From: Betaproteobacteria bacterium
GTDB taxonomy: Bacteria > Pseudomonadota > Gammaproteobacteria > Burkholderiales > SG8-39
Length of the DNA stretch: 35,542 nt
Direction of reading: 5' to 3'
NCBI GenBank assembly: GCA_004298325.1
Contig: SCUF01000425.1
Coordinates: 1 to 35,542 of the forward strand
How positions within the stretch are numbered: position 1 is the stretch's first letter; each line of letters starts with the position of its first letter. The notes beneath the pieces were generated by a model. It saw nothing but the letters and a program-made list of their open reading frames with translations, was not told the DNA's origin and made no database searches. The translations under genes were made by a program, and so were the position numbers. Positions 23,640 through 31,949 of this stretch are shown here, in pieces.

Positions 23640-26600
23640 ATGCAGACCTCCCAGTCGTCCATTGCCGCGCGTGCCGGCAGCATCGCCAGGGCGCCGCGCA
23701 CCCGCAAGATCCTGTGGTGGATCGCCGGCCTCGTCGCGGCGTTCGCCGCGATCGGCTTTCTCGTCGTCCCGCCGATCGCGAAATCGAATCTGGAAGAAGC
23801 GCTGTCGGCGGCGCTGCACCGCAAGGTGACGGTCGAAAAGGTGAGCGTCAACCCGTTCGTGCCATCGGCCACGCTGCGCGGTTTCCTGGTGCGCGAGCGC
23901 CAGGGCGATGCGCCGTTCGCGAGCTTCGACGAACTGCACGTCAACGTGGCATGGACTTCGATCTTTCGCCTGGCACCCGTGGTGGACGAAATCCGGCTGG
24001 CGAAGCCGCACCTGAGGGTGGTGCGCAACGCCGACCGGACGTACAACTTCCAGGACCTGATGGACGCGTTCCTCGCGCGCCCGAAGAGCAACGCGCCGGT
24101 GCCGAAATTCGCGCTGTTCAACCTCCAGCTGAACGACGGGCAGGTCGATTTCGATGACCAGGCCGAAAAGGAAAAGCATTCGCTGACCGAGTTGCGGATC
24201 GGCATACCGTTCGTTTCGAGCCTGCCCGCGCATCGCGAGATCAAGGTCCTGCCGGAGCTGACGGCGAAACTCAACGGCGCGGCGCTCGGCGTCAAGGGCG
24301 AGAGCCTGCCGTTCCAGGACACGCACGTCACGGCCGTGAACGTGAATCTCGACGCCTTCGATCTCACGCGGCTGGTGGATTACCTGCCGTTCGAGCCGGG
24401 CGCCAGGCTGCGCTCGGCGCTGCTCGACGCGCGCCTCGTGATCGCCTTCGAGCAGCCCCCGGGCAAGGCGCCGCAGCTCACGCTGCGCGGCGGCACCGCG
24501 GTGAAGCAGCTCGATCTGCGCGACGCCGAGGACCGCCCGCTGCTCGCCTGGCAGCGCCTGGGCGTCGAGATCGGCGCGATCGAACCGCTCGCGCCGCGCG
24601 TGGCCCTGAAGAGCGTGGAGCTCGACGGCGTCGACGTGCGCGTGCGGCGCGACAAGTCCGGCGCGCTGAATCTCGCGCGCATCGTGCCGTCCGCGAAATC
24701 TGCTGCGGCGCCCGAGCCGCGCAAGGCGACGGGCGCGCCACTCATGGCGCTGAAGATCGAGCGCCTGGCCCTCAAGGCAGCCAAGCTCAGTTTTACCGAC
24801 CAGACGACCACACCGGCGTTTGCGACGGCGCTGGAAGACGTGCAGCTCGAAGCGGCGCATCTCGACCTCGCGAAGGACAAGCGCTCGGAATGGACCCTGG
24901 CTGCGCGCAGCGACGCGGGCGAGTCGGTCAAGCTCGCGGCCGGCGCGGTGGCCGATCCGCCTGCGGTCGACGGGCGCCTCGACATTGCAGGCGTGAAACT
25001 GAAGCGCTATCAGCCCTACGTGAACGGCGCGGCGGATCTCGAGCTGGACGACGGGCAGCTCGACCTGGGACTCGCATTCAAGTGGATCGGCGGCGCCGCG
25101 CAGAAAGGCCAGGATCTCAAGGTCTCGGACCTGGCGCTGACGCTCAAGAGCCTGCGCGCGCGGCTGCCGGGCGAGAAGCAGCCGTTCGCGCGGCTGGCGT
25201 CGCTCGAAATGAAGGGCGCCGCCGCCGATCTCGCCGCGCAGACCGTCAACCTCGGCGAAATCGCCGTGCGCGAGCTGACGGCCAGCCTGCGCCGCGAGAA
25301 GAACGGGCGGCTCAACGTAGAGCGCATCGCGCGGGCCGGGAAAGCCGGGGCTGCTTCTGCCAAAGCCTCCGGCTCGCCCTGGCGCATCGAACTTGGACAA
25401 CTGTCGCTGGAGCGTGGCTCGCTGACCTTGGAAGATCAGGCGATCGGCGGCGAGCCGGTGCGGATCAGTGTCGCGCCGCTGCAGCTGAAGGCGCAGAAAT
25501 TCTCCACCGCCAGGGGACAGCGCGGCACGGTCAGCCTGCAGGCGACGATCAACAAGACCGGTACGCTCGCCGTCAGCGGACCGCTTGCGCTCGATCCGCT
25601 CGCCGGCACCCTGAGCGTCACCGCGCGGTCCATCGGTTTCGTGCCGCTGCAGCCCTACATCGATGACAGGGTCAACTTCGCGCTGACTTCGGGCGCAGTG
25701 TCGGCGAAGGGGACGGCATCCTTCGCGATGCCGCCCGGCGGCGCGCTCCGGGCATCGTACAAGGGCGATCTCGGCGTCACGGATTTCGCCTCGGTCGACA
25801 AGCGCCTGACGCAGGATCTGCTGAAGTGGAAGACGCTGTCGCTCGGCGCGATCGATTTCAACCTGGAACCGTTGCAGGTTTCGCTCGACGAGATCGCGCT
25901 GGCGGATTTCTACAGCCGGATCATCCTGGCGGCGGATGGGCGCCTGAACCTGCAGGATCTCGTCGTCGCGCCGGGCGCGGCCCCCGACGCAGCCGTGGAA
26001 AAACCGCAATCCGCGGCCGCCAAGCCGGAGGCTCCGGTGCCGGTGGCGCGCGCAAAGCCGCCCGCGGTGCAGCCGCAGGCCGCGCTGCCGCAGAACCTGC
26101 GCATCGGCAAGATCACGTTGCAGGGCGGCAACGTCAATTTCAGCGATTTCTTCATCAAGCCGAACTACACCGCCAACCTCACCGGCGTCGGCGGCGTGGT
26201 GACAGAGATGACGCCGCAGAAGGCGGGCGACGTCGAATTGCGCGGCAAGATCGACCATGCGGCGCCGGTCGAGATCCTCGGCAGCGTGAACCCGCTCGCG
26301 GCCGACCTGTTCCTCGACATCAGGGCGAGCGCGAAGGACATCGAACTGCCGTCGCTATCGCCCTATGCGGTCAAGTACGCGGGTTACGGCATCGCGCGCG
26401 GCAAGCTCTCGATGAACGTCAAGTACCGCATCGAGAACCGCAAGCTCACTGCGGACAACAACATCTACCTCGATCAGCTCACGCTCGGCGAGCGGGTGGA
26501 GAGCCCCACGGCCACCACGCTTCCGGTGACGCTCGCAGTGGCGTTACTGAAGGACCGCAACGGCGTGATCGACATCAACCTGCCGATCTCGGGCTCGCTC

Positions 26601-27278
26601 GACGATCCGCAATTCAGCCTCGGCAGCATCATCGTCAAGGTGATCGTCAACCTGATCGTCAAGGCGGTCACGGCGCCGTTCGCGCTGATCGGATCGCTGT
26701 TTGGCGGCGGCGAGGAGCTTTCCTACCTAGAGTTTGCGCCCGGGCTGGCGAGGCTCGGCGGCAGCGAGGCAGGCAAGCTCAGGAACCTCGCCAAGGCCCT
26801 GATCGAGCGTCCGGGACTCAGGCTGGACATCTCCGGCCGCGCCGATCCGGCGGCGGATCGCGAAGGGCTGAAACGCGCCGCGATCGACCGCAAGGTGAAG
26901 GCGCAGAAGTTCAACGAGCTGCGGCGCGAAGGCAATGCGCCGGCGTCCGCCGACGCCGTGACGGTGGCGCCCGGCGAATACGAGAAATACCTGAAGCGCG
27001 CCTACGGCGAGGAAAAGTTTGCCAAGCCGCGCAACGTCATCGGCTTTGCCAAGGACCTGCCGGTGGCGGAAATGGAGAACCTGATGCTGGCGAATACGCC
27101 GGTGACGGAGGAAGACCTTCGCCTGCTGGCCAACGCGCGCGCGCAGACCGCCAAGGAGTGGCTGGTGGGGGAGGGCAAGGTGCCTGCGGAGCGCATCTTC
27201 ACGGTGACGCCCAGGCTCACGGCCGAGGGGATCAAGGACAAGGGCCAGCCGACCCGCGCCGATTTCGCGCTGAAATAG
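23640..27278 (+). CDS. Large AsmA/DUF748-family envelope protein
   Basis: A 1212-residue protein with one N-terminal membrane helix (ILWWIAGLVAAFAAIGFLVV, about residues 26-45), followed by a very long, mostly beta-stranded part facing the periplasm. It has the repeated pattern of AsmA/DUF748 proteins (VEKVSVNPFVPSATLRGFLV, LNDGQVDFDD, LDIAGVKLKRYQPYVN, FGGGEELSYLEFAPG). The C-terminal LIERPGLRLDISGRADPAAD segment is typical of DUF748. Related AsmA-like proteins bridge the membranes and are thought to move phospholipids, though DUF748 itself is unproven. The start is ATG at 23640 with AAAGG eight bases before. A Pro/Ala-rich linker lies at about residues 780-820. It stands alone between two minus-strand groups. 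Confidence 0.88.
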   Translation: MQTSQSSIAARAGSIARAPRTRKILWWIAGLVAAFAAIGFLVVPPIAKSNLEEALSAALHRKVTVEKVSVNPFVPSATLRGFLVRERQGDAPFASFDELHVNVAWTSIFRLAPVVDEIRLAKPHLRVVRNADRTYNFQDLMDAFLARPKSNAPVPKFALFNLQLNDGQVDFDDQAEKEKHSLTELRIGIPFVSSLPAHREIKVLPELTAKLNGAALGVKGESLPFQDTHVTAVNVNLDAFDLTRLVDYLPFEPGARLRSALLDARLVIAFEQPPGKAPQLTLRGGTAVKQLDLRDAEDRPLLAWQRLGVEIGAIEPLAPRVALKSVELDGVDVRVRRDKSGALNLARIVPSAKSAAAPEPRKATGAPLMALKIERLALKAAKLSFTDQTTTPAFATALEDVQLEAAHLDLAKDKRSEWTLAARSDAGESVKLAAGAVADPPAVDGRLDIAGVKLKRYQPYVNGAADLELDDGQLDLGLAFKWIGGAAQKGQDLKVSDLALTLKSLRARLPGEKQPFARLASLEMKGAAADLAAQTVNLGEIAVRELTASLRREKNGRLNVERIARAGKAGAASAKASGSPWRIELGQLSLERGSLTLEDQAIGGEPVRISVAPLQLKAQKFSTARGQRGTVSLQATINKTGTLAVSGPLALDPLAGTLSVTARSIGFVPLQPYIDDRVNFALTSGAVSAKGTASFAMPPGGALRASYKGDLGVTDFASVDKRLTQDLLKWKTLSLGAIDFNLEPLQVSLDEIALADFYSRIILAADGRLNLQDLVVAPGAAPDAAVEKPQSAAAKPEAPVPVARAKPPAVQPQAALPQNLRIGKITLQGGNVNFSDFFIKPNYTANLTGVGGVVTEMTPQKAGDVELRGKIDHAAPVEILGSVNPLAADLFLDIRASAKDIELPSLSPYAVKYAGYGIARGKLSMNVKYRIENRKLTADNNIYLDQLTLGERVESPTATTLPVTLAVALLKDRNGVIDINLPISGSLDDPQFSLGSIIVKVIVNLIVKAVTAPFALIGSLFGGGEELSYLEFAPGLARLGGSEAGKLRNLAKALIERPGLRLDISGRADPAADREGLKRAAIDRKVKAQKFNELRREGNAPASADAVTVAPGEYEKYLKRAYGEEKFAKPRNVIGFAKDLPVAEMENLMLANTPVTEEDLRLLANARAQTAKEWLVGEGKVPAERIFTVTPRLTAEGIKDKGQPTRADFALK

Positions 27279-27280
27279 GC

Positions 27281-29290
27281 TCAGACCTCGACCAGCAGAT
27301 TGCCCAGGGCGTCGACGCGCGCCACGTTGCCCGGCTCGAGCACCGTGGTGCAGTCGAGCTGCTCGATGATGGCGGGGCCCTCGATTTCAGCTGGCACGCT
27401 GTCGCGTTGATACACGCGCGTATCCTGCCAGCCACCCTCAAACCAGACTTTTCGCGATCGCGGCGCGTGATGCGCACCGCGATCGCAGAGAACCTTGAGA
27501 TCGAGGCGCGGGCGCAGACCAATGACGGCCGTGTGCAGGTTCACGAGCACCGCGCGGATCTCGGGGAGCTCGACGCCGAAGCGGTCCCAGTAAGCGCGGT
27601 CAAAAAGCTGCTGCAGCGCATCGCGCGTCACCTCGGGTCCCGGCAGCGCCACGCTCAGGATGTGGCTCTGGCCCTGGAACTGCATGTCGGCCGAGTAGAG
27701 CAGGCGTACGCCTTGCACGGCGATGCCTTCGCGCTCGAGAAGCTTGCGGCCCTCGGCCACCTGCGTCTCGAGCAGCGCCTTCACCTGCGCCATGTCGAGC
27801 GTCGCGACCGGGCGGTTCACGGTGTTGACGAAATCGTGGCGCAGGTCAGCGACCACGCATCCAAGCGCGTTGGTGATGCCGGGACGCGCCGGAATCAGCA
27901 GCCTCGGGATGCCCAGCTCGCGCGCCAGCGCCGCCGCATGCAGCGGGCCCGCGCCGCCGAAGGGAAACAGCACGAAGTCGCGCGGATCGTGCCCGCGCGC
28001 GAGCGAGACCATGCGGATCGCGCCCGCCATCCTGTCGTTCGCGATGCGCACGATTGCAGCGGCTGTCGCCACCGCATCGAGGCCGAGTGCGCCGCCGAGC
28101 TTTTCCTCGAGGATGCGTTCGATCTTCTTCGTGTCGGCGCGACCGTCCACGCCGAGCAGCCTTTCCGCGTTCAGTCGCCCCAGCACGAGGTTGGCATCAG
28201 TGATCGTGGGTTCGGTTCCGCCACGGCCGTAGCAGATCGGCCCGGGATGGGCACCGGCGCTCCGCGGCCCCACGCGCAGCATGCCGTCCTCGCCGAGAGA
28301 CGCGACCGAACCGCCGCCCGCGCCGATCGTGTGCACGTCTACCATCGGCACGTGCACCGGCATCGCGTATTCGATTTCCAGTTCCGAGGAGACCTGCGGC
28401 ACGCCGTCCAGGATCAGGCCGACGTCGGTCGAGGTGCCGCCCATGTCGTAGGTGATGGCGTGCGCAAAGCCGGCCGCTGCCGAGGAATAGGCCGAGGCGA
28501 TCACGCCCGAGGCGGGTCCCGACATCACGGTGTTGACCGCGGTCTCGGCGGCGAGCGCGGCCGACACCGTGCCGCCGTTGCCCTGCATCACCAGCAGGTC
28601 GTTGGCGAAGCCGCGCTGCCGCAGCTCGTCGGCCAGCTTCTGCAGGTAGCGGTCGAGAATCGGCTGCACCGAGGCGTTCACGGCGGCGGTGACGCCGCGC
28701 TCGTATTCGCGGTATTCCGACAGGATGGTGTGGCCTGCAGTGACGTAGCGGTTCGGCCAGTGCGCGCGCGCGATGGCCAGGGCCCGTTGCTCGTGCGCCG
28801 GGTTGAGGTAGCTGTGCAGGAAGTGGATCACCAGCGATTCGCAGCCCGCGGCCGCCAGCCGCCGCACGGCGTCGTGCACCGCGGCTTCGTCGAGCGGCAC
28901 GACCACCTCGCCTTCGGCGTCCATGCGCTCGGCAACCTCCAGCCGCAGCTCGCGCGGTATCAGCGGTTCGAACCAGCCCCGCAGGCCGTAGGCGCTCGGA
29001 CGCGTGCGGCGCCCGAGCTCGAGCACGTCGCGAAAGCCCTTCGTGGTCACGATGCCGGTCTTCGCCAGCTTGCGCTCGAGCAGCGCGTTGGTCGTCGTGG
29101 TGGTGCCGTGTACCACCAGCGCCAGCTCGCGCAAGGGAATGCGCGTCTGCTCCAGGGCGCGGATCACGCCGAACGCCTGGTTGTCGACCGTGGTCGGGAC
29201 CTTGGCCAGCCGCGCCTCACCGCTCGCCGGATCGAGCGCGATCAGATCGGTGAAAGTGCCGCCTACGTCGACGCCGGCGATCCAGCTCAT
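27281..29290 (-). CDS. hyuA: Hydantoinase A/oxoprolinase family ATPase (HyuA)
   Basis: A 669-residue protein with the HyuA start GVDVGGTFTDLIALDPASGE (ATP-binding fold of the acetate kinase/actin type), then VVHGTTTTTNALLER, NGGTVSAALAAETAVNTVMSG, ITYDMGGTSTDVGL, TIGAGGGSVAS, LFPFGGAGPLHA and a normal C-terminal domain. It activates the ring amide carbonyl with ATP while HyuB completes the hydrolysis. ATG at 29290 follows the stop of the thioredoxin-like gene by 12 bases, making it the last gene of the molybdenum-hydroxylase operon. It is two bases from the convergent DUF748 gene. The partner hyuB is found in a different operon 5.3 kb away. Substrate unknown; a lactam made by the upstream enzymes is an appealing idea. 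Confidence 0.92.
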   Translation of the reverse strand: MSWIAGVDVGGTFTDLIALDPASGEARLAKVPTTVDNQAFGVIRALEQTRIPLRELALVVHGTTTTTNALLERKLAKTGIVTTKGFRDVLELGRRTRPSAYGLRGWFEPLIPRELRLEVAERMDAEGEVVVPLDEAAVHDAVRRLAAAGCESLVIHFLHSYLNPAHEQRALAIARAHWPNRYVTAGHTILSEYREYERGVTAAVNASVQPILDRYLQKLADELRQRGFANDLLVMQGNGGTVSAALAAETAVNTVMSGPASGVIASAYSSAAAGFAHAITYDMGGTSTDVGLILDGVPQVSSELEIEYAMPVHVPMVDVHTIGAGGGSVASLGEDGMLRVGPRSAGAHPGPICYGRGGTEPTITDANLVLGRLNAERLLGVDGRADTKKIERILEEKLGGALGLDAVATAAAIVRIANDRMAGAIRMVSLARGHDPRDFVLFPFGGAGPLHAAALARELGIPRLLIPARPGITNALGCVVADLRHDFVNTVNRPVATLDMAQVKALLETQVAEGRKLLEREGIAVQGVRLLYSADMQFQGQSHILSVALPGPEVTRDALQQLFDRAYWDRFGVELPEIRAVLVNLHTAVIGLRPRLDLKVLCDRGAHHAPRSRKVWFEGGWQDTRVYQRDSVPAEIEGPAIIEQLDCTTVLEPGNVARVDALGNLLVEV

Positions 29291-29302
29291 GCCGGCAAGC
29301 CT

Positions 29303-29710
29303 TCAGCGCTTCGCTTGCGCGCGCGTCGCGGATCCCGCGACGACCTGCTTCAGGCGCGGCAGGAACTCCGTGCTGTAGCCGCCCGTGCCGTAAGCGCTGA
29401 ATGTCACGCGGCCATCCACCGCGAGCAGGAAGCGCGGCACGCCACGGCTCGGCCCGATCTGCTCGTAGACCCAACGGAACTCGGCCGGATAGTGCCGCGC
29501 CTCGATCGGGCGGCGCAGCGTCTCGCCCTGGACCTCGACGAAGCGGAACGAGCGCGCCTCGGGCGAAGCGAGCAGTGCGGGGCGCGACTGCGCCTCCCAG
29601 TGCCGGCAGTAGGGGCAGTCAGGGGTGCCGAGGTAGAGCACGACGATGTCCGCCGCGTTCGAGGGCAGCGCTATCGCCAGTGCGAGCAGCGCGATCGCAA
29701 GTCGCTTCAT
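29303..29710 (-). CDS. Exported thioredoxin-like protein with CPYC motif
   Basis: A 135-residue protein with a signal peptide (MKRLAIALLALAIALPSNAA), then VVLYLGTPDCPYCRHWEA, a thioredoxin-type active site with Cys32 and Cys35. A strand and GPSRGVPRFLLAVDG, with the usual cis-Pro, follow in the right order, and then YGTGGY. CPYC is the glutaredoxin-type motif. It most likely works in the periplasm as a thiol reductant or oxidant. Its ATG overlaps the UPF0280 stop (ATGA), so it is coupled to a metabolic operon, which is odd for a general redox protein; it may serve maturation of an exported partner. Confidence 0.82.
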   Translation of the reverse strand: MKRLAIALLALAIALPSNAADIVVLYLGTPDCPYCRHWEAQSRPALLASPEARSFRFVEVQGETLRRPIEARHYPAEFRWVYEQIGPSRGVPRFLLAVDGRVTFSAYGTGGYSTEFLPRLKQVVAGSATRAQAKR

Positions 29711-30570
29711 GAGCGCGGCAGTGTAAAGGCTTTGACGATCGGCTCCAAACGCGGCGGAGCGCACACCGCGGTGCTGCCCTGCAGCGCGAGGTAGGCCGCC
29801 TCGATGAGATCCGCCGCGGCCATCCGTGCCGCGGTTTCGAGACCGTTGCGCAGGGCATGCCGAACCACGGCGTCCGGCAATGGCCCGACTTCCACCGTGA
29901 CCAACCGATCGCCGAGGTCCGAGTCTGCCTTCACGGCCTGGGCCGGCAGACGACGGATCGCCGGGTGCTCGACGTTGACAGCGTTTGCGACCAGCGTCGC
30001 CGCGGCGTCGGCCGCCGCAGCGCTGCGCGCGAGCACCGTTACGGCGTCGGCGATACCGAGCGATTGCGAGCGGCCGCGCCATCCCGAGGTCGCGATGCCG
30101 CAGGGAGAATCGATCCTGAGCGACGCATCGATCGCCGGCCGATGCGGGTCGTTCACGATCCCCGCGTCCAGCCGCTCGCCCGGCGCCACGTGCACCGCGA
30201 TGTCGCCGCCATCGTTCACATAGGCCTTGGCGAGCGCATTCCCGGAAAGCATCGCCTGCAGCATCTCGTCGGCCACCGCGCCCGCGACCGCTGCCATGGG
30301 CGTGACGAACACTGCGCGATGCGGCCACACGGCGGCGACCATGCGGCGCGCCACGGGGCCGCGGGCGAGGGGATGGGCGTCGCCAACGGGCGAACGCAGC
30401 AGTTCGAGCTCGGCCACCAGTACTTCCAGGATGTCCTGGAACCGTGCCGAGGCCTGCGCGTAGGCGCGTTCGATCTGCACCGCGCCACCCCAGGCCTCGA
30501 TGACGAGATCGATCGGTCCGTGCTGCAGGTGCAGCCGCCCGTCAGGCAGGCGCGCGCTCAGCGCGGCCAT
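29707..30570 (-). CDS. UPF0280 family protein (ApbE-like fold)
   Basis: A 287-residue protein of the UPF0280 family, related in fold to ApbE flavin transferases. Visible family parts are ERAYAQASARFQDILEVLVA, then VTPMAAVAGAVADEML, AYVNDGGDIAVHV, CGIATSGWRGRSQSLGIADA and TLVANAVNVEHPAI. The N-GGD-IA stretch corresponds to the substrate loop of ApbE-type proteins. No function has been shown for the family to my knowledge. It starts inside the end of the reductase-like gene (13-base overlap), and in other bacteria I recall UPF0280 genes close to 6-hydroxynicotinate reductase genes, so a helper role for that enzyme, perhaps flavin attachment, is possible. That link is inference. Confidence 0.83.
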   Translation of the reverse strand: MAALSARLPDGRLHLQHGPIDLVIEAWGGAVQIERAYAQASARFQDILEVLVAELELLRSPVGDAHPLARGPVARRMVAAVWPHRAVFVTPMAAVAGAVADEMLQAMLSGNALAKAYVNDGGDIAVHVAPGERLDAGIVNDPHRPAIDASLRIDSPCGIATSGWRGRSQSLGIADAVTVLARSAAAADAAATLVANAVNVEHPAIRRLPAQAVKADSDLGDRLVTVEVGPLPDAVVRHALRNGLETAARMAAADLIEAAYLALQGSTAVCAPPRLEPIVKAFTLPRS

Positions 30571-31949
30571 GGCTCGAAGCGGTGCCTGGTCCTGGCGAGG
30601 GCTTCGTCGAGGGAGGTGATCTCGCTCAGGTGACCGCCCATCGCGGCATAGGCCTGCAGCGGAACCGTGAATTCGATCGGCAGCACGAGCGCCGGCGTCG
30701 GCACGTAGCCGAAGGAACGCTCGGGCATGCGCAGCACGTCCACCATCAGCGTGATGCCGCCCCCGGGCCAGACGTAGGTGGGCGCGCCGCCGCAGGTGAC
30801 GCGCGTGACGCGATCCTTCACCGAGCGCGTCAGGCGCACCGGGTTTTCGGTGACGCCCGCGCGCAGCGACCCGCCCGCGCCGCCCATGAAAAGTACCGTG
30901 CACAGCGCCGCTTCGCAGTTCTCGGCGATCCGCTCGACCACCCTGCGCACCGGTTCCGGCATCGGGGCTAGCTGCGGTTTCAGCTGCGCGTCCAGCACGA
31001 ACCATTCTGCGTCTTCGCCGGTCGTCGAGACCATGAGGAGCCGCAGGCCCGGCCAGGCCGTCCCGGGTTCCACTTTCTCGATGATCGAGAGCGGATCGGT
31101 GATGTCCGTGCCGCCCCAGCCGAGACCCGGTTCCGCGACCTTGAAGTAGCGCCCGGGCGTCGACCTGCGGCCGCGCACCCGGATGCCGGCGGGAGGCATG
31201 TCGAGAAAGCGCCCCGCCTGGTGCTCGGTCAGCACGCCCGTGATGTGATCGTCCACCACGATCACCTCGTCGGCGTGGCCGTGCCATTGCTTGGCGAAGA
31301 TGCCGATGGTCGCGCTGCCGCAGCCTACGCGCATGCGCTCCTCGCGTTCGCCGTTCACGACCGGCGCTGCTCCCGCCTGCACGACCACGCTGGACCCGCC
31401 GTCGATGCAAAGCTCCACCGCGTCGCGGTTGGCGAGCCGCAGCATCGCATCGCAGGTGACGACGCCTTCCTTCTTCGACCCGCCGGTGAGGTGCCGCACG
31501 CCGCCCAGCGCGAGCATCTGCGAACCGTATTCTGCGGTGGTGACGTGCCCGACCTGCTCGCCGGCCACACGCACCGGCGCCTGCTCCGGTCCGAGGAAGC
31601 GATCGGTGTCGATCTTCAGCTTGAGCCCGCAATACGAGAAGATCCCTTCGGTGACCACCGTCACCATGTCGACGCCATCCTGCTTCGAGGCAACGATGAA
31701 CGGGGCGGGCTTGTAGTCGGGATAGGTCGTGGTGGCGCCGAGGCCGGTGAGAAACGGTACCGCCTTCGCGCCGCGCTCCAGGAGCAGCAGCGGATCGACG
31801 CGCACCAGCCTGCCGTTCTCGTTCGCGTAGCGGTCGCAGGCGCCCGCCTGGCCGCGCCGGATGCGACACAGCACGGGGCAGGCGTCGCAGCGCACGACGT
31901 CACCCGTCAGGGGTTCGCTACTTTCTGCGGCGTCTTCAGGATCGCGCAC
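30558..31949 (-). CDS. hnr: 6-hydroxynicotinate reductase-like Fe-S protein
   Basis: A 463-residue protein of the family annotated as 6-hydroxynicotinate reductase, first known from nicotinate fermentation, where it reduces the hydroxylated pyridine ring to a tetrahydro-oxo product. Four cysteines near the N-terminus (Cys21, Cys24, Cys28, Cys38 in CDACPVLCRIRRGQAGAC) form a likely Fe-S site, followed by a long conserved body (SYCGLKLKIDTDRFLGPEQA, GGVRHLTGGSKKEG, VGCGSATIGIFAKQWHGHAD, FMGGAGGSLRAGVTENPVR, CGGAPTYVWPGGGIT). The start is GTG at 31949, 14 bases into the end of the molybdenum hydroxylase gene, showing coupling. The reductant is not encoded beside it. The family match is good; the real substrate may be another hydroxylated N-heterocycle. 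Confidence 0.8.
   Translation of the reverse strand: MRDPEDAAESSEPLTGDVVRCDACPVLCRIRRGQAGACDRYANENGRLVRVDPLLLLERGAKAVPFLTGLGATTTYPDYKPAPFIVASKQDGVDMVTVVTEGIFSYCGLKLKIDTDRFLGPEQAPVRVAGEQVGHVTTAEYGSQMLALGGVRHLTGGSKKEGVVTCDAMLRLANRDAVELCIDGGSSVVVQAGAAPVVNGEREERMRVGCGSATIGIFAKQWHGHADEVIVVDDHITGVLTEHQAGRFLDMPPAGIRVRGRRSTPGRYFKVAEPGLGWGGTDITDPLSIIEKVEPGTAWPGLRLLMVSTTGEDAEWFVLDAQLKPQLAPMPEPVRRVVERIAENCEAALCTVLFMGGAGGSLRAGVTENPVRLTRSVKDRVTRVTCGGAPTYVWPGGGITLMVDVLRMPERSFGYVPTPALVLPIEFTVPLQAYAAMGGHLSEITSLDEALARTRHRFEPWPR

Noticed and set aside
23607-26258. Open frame of more than 800 codons opposite the DUF748 gene
   Set aside because: It lies fully inside a well-supported gene, has a composition rich in Arg, Gln and His typical of an antisense shadow, and no recognisable domain.
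27281-29794. Plus-strand frame continuing past the DUF748 gene
   Set aside because: It is antisense to hyuA and the thioredoxin-like gene and has no family pattern.
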